From Perilla frutescens (taxonomy: Eukaryota; Streptophyta; Magnoliopsida; Lamiales; Lamiaceae), in NCBI GenBank assembly GCA_026008535.1, contig BRKX01000009.1:31438501-31502500 (forward strand): a stretch of 64,000 nucleotides of DNA. Direction: 5' to 3'. The number at the start of each line of letters is the position of its first letter. Positions within the stretch are counted from its first letter, which is position 1. The notes beneath the pieces are model-generated. The model was given only the letters and a program-made list of their open reading frames with translations. It was not told where the DNA came from and made no database searches. Below are positions 58,729-64,000 of this stretch, piece after piece. A program made the position numbers and the translations under genes.

Positions 58729-60535
58729 ATGATGAGAGATAAATTCCTTAAAAGAAAGAAGTTCCAAGAAATTCTCCAAAAATCAAACCACCAAAACCTG
58801 CTTGTTAGTCTTCACAAGACAGGAATTCTTCACTACCTGGAAACACCACCTAGGTTCTTCAGACAAAATCGCGTGCGTGAATTTCTTTTTCAAGCACAAA
58901 TCAGTGCAAATGACAAGGAAATATCATCAGTTATCTAAGGCCAACCCATCAAGATAACTGAAGGAACATTTGCTGAAGTTTTTCAACTTCTAAGGCAAGA
59001 AGCAACAGTACAAGAATTGAGTGAAGCAGCTAAACCATACTGGAGAAGGTGGAAAGCCTCCACCTGCAAAAAGGCATTCAGTTTTACCATAGCTAAAACT
59101 GATCTGAAGCTAGATTATGGAGTTCTACTCCACATCACAAACAAGATGATGTTTGGAGCAATTGGAAGCCTAAGCCAACTTATCTAGAAGAGATACGAAG
59201 TGATGATTCACCTAGCTGAAGGATGCGAAACAAACTAGGCAGAGTTTGTATTTTCTCAGATCAAGTGTCATGTCCTCAAGGCCTCTAACTCAAAGAGAAC
59301 AGGAAAGTTTTAGTCTATGGTGGGACTCGTTCTCAGATTGAGTAAGATGATTGAAGACATCTTGAAGCTACTGAATGATGATGCATTACCAGTCCTCATC
59401 TCCGACTGAATCCCCAAGAGAGGAAGCATTCATCTCTACTCACTCTAAAAGAAAAGGATGACCAAAGGCAATACAAGTGCCACAGCCTCAACCACCTCAA
59501 CTGTCAATATCGTTCTGTTACCAATCTCAAAGAATGGATCAATAGCTGATTTTCAAGACTGTTCTGATCCAGATGAGCTCATTCTATTTATCGGAATCCC
59601 TCATCCAGACTATGGAGCGGACTACTTCAGGAGCACTTACCCTCCTCTCCAACTGACGAAAGAAAATATTCGCACTTTCTACAGTGGTGAATATGCTGCC
59701 AAAAATGCACAGAAAGAAGTAACCAATTTACTCCTCACTCAATTTGCATTTGTGGCTAAGCAAGATCAAGAGCTTTTCAAGCAATTGCACCGGTACTTCT
59801 ACTGGTACAACTGGAAACACTCAATATCCATCCAGTTTCATTTCTTGATCACTGCTTTTCATAGCATGAGTTTTTGGTAAAGAGAAGAATTTTGGAGCTT
59901 AAAATGGATAGGGTCTTCAAATCCATTTTCTCTGACGATCGTGCAAGTTCAGAGGATTATGAGTCATCAATTGACCAACAAAATTCCTCCAACTACCCTA
60001 CTTGTTGAATTGGGAAGTGACACCAAGGCTCAAGAAGAAGCAGGAGTCCAGGAGACAGTCAACTGCACAACCAGCCCTACCTGTCGAAAAACTAAATTTT
60101 GATAATTTGTCAAATCAGTTAGCTGAGCCATCTCGACCAATTAAACCTGCAACTACGCAAATGCACAGAGAGCCACCTCTCACCCCAGTTGCAGTGAGTC
60201 GACTATGTGATGTTCAAGATACTGCCACATCACCAAATCTCTTGTCAAAGAGATATGTCACCCCACTGATCACTTCAAGCTCAAAGACAGCCGCCCAACT
60301 GAACCCTCAGGAAGTTCAGTTCAAGTCATCCCTCAAGAGGAACTTGCAGAGTAGGCGAAGGGTCACATTAGCTGAAGCCAAGCACCGGAGCCAATCCATG
60401 AAGAAAGCAAAGACAGAGAAGCCTGCTGAAGGAACTGGATCTGCCTCAAAGAGGAAAAGACCAAACTGCCCTGACGAGAGCAGTGATGAGAATCTAGTTC
60501 GCCCCATCAAGAAGAGAAAACTGACTGAGATTTAG
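58729..60535 (+). pseudogene. Accessory ORF2 of element C
   Basis: The shared frame starts MMRDKFLKRKKFQEIL, then LHKTGILHYLETPPRFFRQ, VREFLFQAQI and, after a stop at 58936, FTIAKTDLKLDYGVLLHIT. The long open part from 59458 has LILFIGIPHPDYGADYFR, YSGEYAAKNAQKEVTNLL and LFKQLHRYFYWYNWKHSISIQ. The C-terminus ends SKRKRPNCPDESSDEN and RPIKKRKLTEI, a bipartite NLS-like tail; stop at 60533. Stops are scattered at 58936, 59185, 59237, 59310, 59407 and 59878. It has no solo LTR, unlike B. Unknown function. Confidence 0.77.
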
Positions 60536-61202
60536 TCCAGCAGTTCAGCAATTGATGTCATCAGTTCAGTGATGAATCAGTTCAAGGGGCCAAGCAGAAG
60601 ACATGACAGAACTGATCGATCAGTTGCCACATCGTCAGTTCACAAAGTCATCAGTTGGACTGTATCCCAACTAACCAATGATAAGTTTTAAATTGATTAT
60701 TCTTTAAGCTTATTCTTAATAAATTATTACCGTTGAGATTCATTTTCTCACGATCCAACAGGCATAATTTTCAAATGAAAGATCTCTCAAAGATAGCTAA
60801 CATTAATGATACTGACCAAAATGAACCACTAAAGTGGAAAGTGAGTTGATCGCTTGAGAGATATAAATAGCAAAATCCTACACCAAATATTTGCTATTTA
60901 TGGCAACTATTCCATTTTTAAAATGGATAAAATCTTAACCGCTGATCTAAAGTAAAGCTAAACTTATAGACGGCGGAGATGTTCATCACATTTAAGCCAG
61001 CTAAGCATCAGTAAAATCTATTAACTGATCAGCTGAGGAGTACTTGAGTGCAACTCGAAATATATGTATGCAAAGCTTCTTTTAAATGCTAAGGAGATAT
61101 CGATCAAAGATCACATATCTATCTTCATAACTCTCTTTGCATTGCTTTGCATCATTCTCCCTCTACTCCATTCAACTCTCTAAAATACTCTCTTTTGGCA
61201 TA
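60536..61202 (+). promoter_or_regulatory. Region ahead of accessory ORF3 of C, with the conserved TATA palindrome
   Basis: ATATAAATAGCAAAAT and ATTTGCTATTTAT (60862-60901) form an inverted repeat matching that of B. TATAAATAG is a good TATA box on the plus strand and CATAAATAG a weaker one on the minus strand. TTACCGTTGAG lies at about 60728. Confidence 0.5.
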
Positions 61203-62645
61203 ATGGAACTCTCCGCTCAGTACATTGATCCAGCTAGACTTGCTCTCAATCTGAAAAGAGACAAGTTCGTAGAACTGGACTTTCTAATGAAGAGACTATA
61301 AGCTGATGAATTCCATCGCTTAGTCATAGTAGTGGAGGAAACTGAACTTCTTCAGTTTCTTACTCAAGGCCCTCTGTTTGGGCATTGCTTTCCGGAGCTT
61401 GTTGTTGAGTTCTATATCCACTCTCAAGTTGCAGGCAACGGAAACATCATTTCATCAGTTGGCATGTACCCGATCATCATCTCCAAGGACACCATGATGG
61501 AAACCCTCCATCTTCCATGAGCAAGTTCACAGACAAGCTCGATAGCCATGCCTAATCAAAAAGAATTATGGAGCCAATGGACAAAACCAGGAGTTAAGCA
61601 TAATGATTATTCACACAGACTGAAGGACAGTCTGCGACTAGAGTTCATTTAACTCCAAGATATAGTCACCCACTGCCTGCGAGGAAACCTGGACTATACT
61701 CATTTCAGTGCCAAAAATGCTCACCTGATAGCACTCATCTACAAGCGATGCAGAGTTGACTAGGCATTGTATGTGCTATCACAACTGCGCCAGAATGTTT
61801 GAAAAGTCAGTTTTGACTATCAAACTGGAACATTCACGGAGAAATTAGGATTCACCAATCGGATCAGCATGATCCTCTGTGATCAGATCCAAATTCTCCC
61901 GCACCACAGCGTGTTGCTGGACAGGAGAGACTATCTCCTCACGATCTTTATCAAGAGAAAGAAGAACTTGAAGCCCTTTGGCAAAGCCTCAAGAAGGCAG
62001 AGGACTGCTGAAGAAGGTCCCTCCACTCTGACTGAACTGACTTCAAACAATCACGGAAAGCAACCCATGTCAAATGATGACATGACGACAGAGTCAACTG
62101 TGCCAGCTGATTCTGAACTAGCTGAAACCAACTACATGGATGGCGTTGAAGAAAGCTTCACCGAAACTCTCAACCATCTGCTCTCAAGAAAATTTCAAAC
62201 CATTGAGAGTTACGACTCCGACCTCTTCAATCAACTGAGGAGATATCTTAGATGGTCACTTTGGAGATATCAAGTTGATAAAGCGGTCATGTTTGAACTG
62301 CTCGACAAGAAGGGACGCCACTTCTGGAGTCAAGAAGGAATTTAGAGTAGAAACTGGATAAATAATCCATTCATGGTTACTCCCACACTCTCCGAGATCA
62401 TGGATTCAATGATTCACATAATCCAGCATGGAGTACCAGCCGCAGCTCCGTTACCTTTTGCAGCGCCATCCAACTCATCCTCCACACCAATAGAGTTCAA
62501 CCACCCACCTCCAACTGAAGAACTCCTCACACGTTTGGCCATGATGACAACTGAACCACAAGTTCAGACTTCACTGCCAGATCTACGGCAGTTCATGCCA
62601 ACAGAAGAAGCATCCAACTGGCTACCCTCACCTCCACGAGAATAG
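61203..62645 (+). pseudogene. Accessory ORF3 of element C
   Basis: The ATG at 61203 opens MELSAQYIDPARLALNLKRD. Blocks: ETELLQFLTQGPLFGH, LVVEFYIHSQVAGNG, ISKDTMMETLHLP, KLGFTNRISMIL (around 61845-61875), a Ser/Thr/Glu linker, then LFNQLRRYLRWSLWRYQVDK and GRHFWSQEGI. It closes with a Pro/Ser-rich tail ending SNWLPSPPRE (stop 62643). Stops at 61298, 61518, 61649, 61760, 61799 and 62343. It lines up with B ORF3, and its RRYLRW...LWRY block with the RYFYWYNWRH block of ORF2. Confidence 0.75.
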
Positions 62646-63303
62646 CCATACCCCTCCTCATATAAAGGTAACCTTGCTACCACATTCAGTTTGTTACCAC
62701 ACATTCCCATTCCATCCTTTGATCTACAACTACACACCCTTTTGGATGATGCCAAAAAGGGAGAAGAGAATGAAGAGATTGAGAGGAATGATGGAATCTT
62801 TTTGAGTCTCTGGGATGAGATTCAGGGGGAACACTCATAGTTTCAGGGGGAAGCACAGTCTCAGGGAGAAGTAATGAGGTCTGTAGGAACTGCTCGAGAA
62901 GAAAGGCATCAGCCTCAGAGGAAAGTTTGGAGAGATGTCTGGAGAAGAGCCAGAGATGGGAGACAATTGTGTCAGGGGGAAGTTTGGGGAGACGTCTGGA
63001 GGAATGCTAGAGAAAAAAGAGAATCTAGCAGTTGGTGGAACAGATGAAGAAGGAGATGAGTACCAGCTGAAGAAGCGCAGCAGCTGAAGAGCTAGAAACT
63101 GAAGAAAAAGAAGAAGAAAAAGAAAATCAAACTGTTGTAGATTGAAAGAAATCTAATCAGTTTATATAATCAGTTTCTTAGCTATAAAAAGTTTTCTTGC
63201 TTGATTGTGTTCTCTTTTGAACAAGTCAAAAATTTCTTACAATCAGTCTTTCCATCTTTGCTCAATTTTGCCAGGTTTTGGACATCATCAAAAAGGGGGA
63301 AAT
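62646..63303 (+). other. 3' untranslated region of element C with repeated PPT-like tracts
   Basis: GATGCCAAAAAGGGAGAAGA (62749), TTCAGGGGGAA (62820, 62839), TCAGGGGGAAGTTTGGGGAG (about 62970) and the terminal CATCATCAAAAAGGGGGAAA (63284-63303) are purine tracts of SIRE type. No gene. Confidence 0.75.
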
Positions 63304-64000
63304 TGTTAGAAAAAACTATCAGGGTTTTCCTAATTGGGGTTTTGATGAGATGTCAAAATATGCAAAGAGCCTTGAAAAATTAAAAAGAAATCAAGAAGAA
63401 AACTAAGGATGATCATATCTAAAAAATGAGCTATCAAAGCCTGAAAATGATCAATCCAAGTGAGAAAAGAAAAGAAAAGAGAGAAAGAAAAAGAGAGAAA
63501 AAGAAAAGAAAAATCCAGCCTCAAGAGCTGTTTGAAAAGAAAAAATTATAGCTTGTTTGCTAGATCAGTTAGCAAGTCAAGTAAAACTAAAAGTTGCAGG
63601 TACTATCAAAGTTCGAAGTACCATTTGCCATCAATCTACAGTTATGAATTGAAGAAGATACCAGTTCAAGGCACCAGTTCAGAAGTGCCCAATTCCAGCT
63701 GAAGGAGATTACCAGCTGAAGAAAGCCTCAAGGCACCAGTTCAGAAGTGCCCAATTCTAGCTGAAGAGATTACCAGCGGAAGCAAGTTTCAAGGTACAAG
63801 TTCAGAAGTGCCCAATTCCAGCTGAAGAAAACTTCAAGGCACCAGTTCAGAAGTGCCCAATTCCAACTGAAGGAGATTACCAGCTGAAGAGAGGATCGCC
63901 ATTTCCAGCTGAAGAACACCAGTCCAAGCTGAAGGATATGCCAGCGCAAGAAAGTTTCAGCTGAAGGAGAATGCCAGCTGAAAAGTGTACCAGTCCAAGG
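63304..64000 (+). repeat. 3' LTR of element C, first 697 bp
   Basis: It starts TGTTAGAAAAAACTATCAGG directly after the PPT and is collinear with 48059-48800, with a shorter polypurine tract (63461-63513) and its own order of CAGCTGAAG minisatellite units. The rest lies beyond the window. Confidence 0.9.

Larger units (their letters stand above)
48059..64000 (+). mobile_element. SIRE-like Ty1/copia element C with three accessory ORFs; runs off the right edge
   Basis: 5' LTR (48059-50224), PBS (50227-50238), gag-pol (50304-56360), three accessory ORFs (56969-62645), PPT and the first 697 bp of the 3' LTR (63304 on). The internal region is about 13.1 kb, far longer than a plain copia interior of about 4.5-6 kb. 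It matches element B in order throughout. The LTR pair differs in the length of a polypurine tract and in minisatellite copies. The 5' end reads TATTAGG where TGTTAG(G/A) is expected. Confidence 0.9.

Noticed and set aside
1..64000. CRISPR array, tRNA or rRNA genes
   Set aside because: No regularly spaced identical repeats with unique spacers and no cloverleaf or rRNA-like stretch noticed; the tandem arrays present are satellites, minisatellites or LTR parts.

Overview
This is nuclear DNA of a flowering plant. It holds one intron-containing housekeeping gene (eight GT-AG exons) set among nested LTR retrotransposons, DNA-transposon remnants and AT-rich tandem repeats. The gene's protein and the element lineages (SIRE-like Ty1/copia, Athila/Tat-like Ty3/gypsy) fit a eudicot, possibly an asterid; that placement is a guess. 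I see no bacterial genes, tRNA, rRNA or CRISPR.

Layout. (1) 1-6154: a minus-strand Ty1/copia element, entering from beyond the left edge, with its 5' LTR at 5883-6154. Its reverse transcriptase is split by a 2.64 kb solo LTR (193-2833) with a perfect 5-bp target duplication (TATTC). (2) 6155-8575: intergenic DNA upstream of the gene. (3) 8576-11362: the one clear host gene, an organellar (probably mitochondrial) ribosome recycling factor of 304 residues. (4) 12150-13145: a tandem array of hairpin units with an insertion. (5) 13641-13797: a small palindromic MITE-like element. (6) 13842-19206: a 5.4 kb segment bounded by imperfect ~65-bp terminal inverted repeats and filled with a higher-order tandem array and a CCCTAAA-rich minisatellite. 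(7) 19894-45211: Ty1/copia element A, whose middle is replaced by an Athila-like gag-protease element (21196-27842) and a large SIRE-like copia element B (27843-43334). Element B itself contains a solo LTR (36952-38228). (8) 45217-48058: CACTA-like subterminal repeats, a 168-bp direct duplication and a copia RT/RNase H fragment. (9) 48059-64000: a second SIRE-like copia element C, with full 5' LTR, PBS, gag-pol, three extra ORFs, PPT and the start of its 3' LTR; it runs off the right edge.

The most notable content is in B and C. Both carry about 7-8 kb between pol and the 3' LTR that encodes three successive ORFs. By eye these are diverged paralogues of one another: a similar N-terminal 'LV.EF' block, then an 'I.S.V ... 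F.LP..G' block and a 'W..F...QL' block, and in ORF2 and ORF3 a shared 'RY...W..W' tail. The arrangement is collinear in B and C. ORF1 is preceded in both copies by a TATA box and ACCGTTG/CAACGG motifs, ORF3 by a conserved palindrome carrying TATA-like sequence, and ORF1 and ORF2 end in acidic-then-basic NLS-like tails. This looks like a triplicated accessory gene set carried by a SIRE-lineage retrotransposon. All copies here are damaged by stops.

History inferred: copia B inserted into A, the Athila-like element inserted into B's gag, and one large deletion then joined A's gag to the Athila-like left LTR. That single deletion would account for the missing A pol, the missing B 5' LTR and the truncated gypsy LTR.
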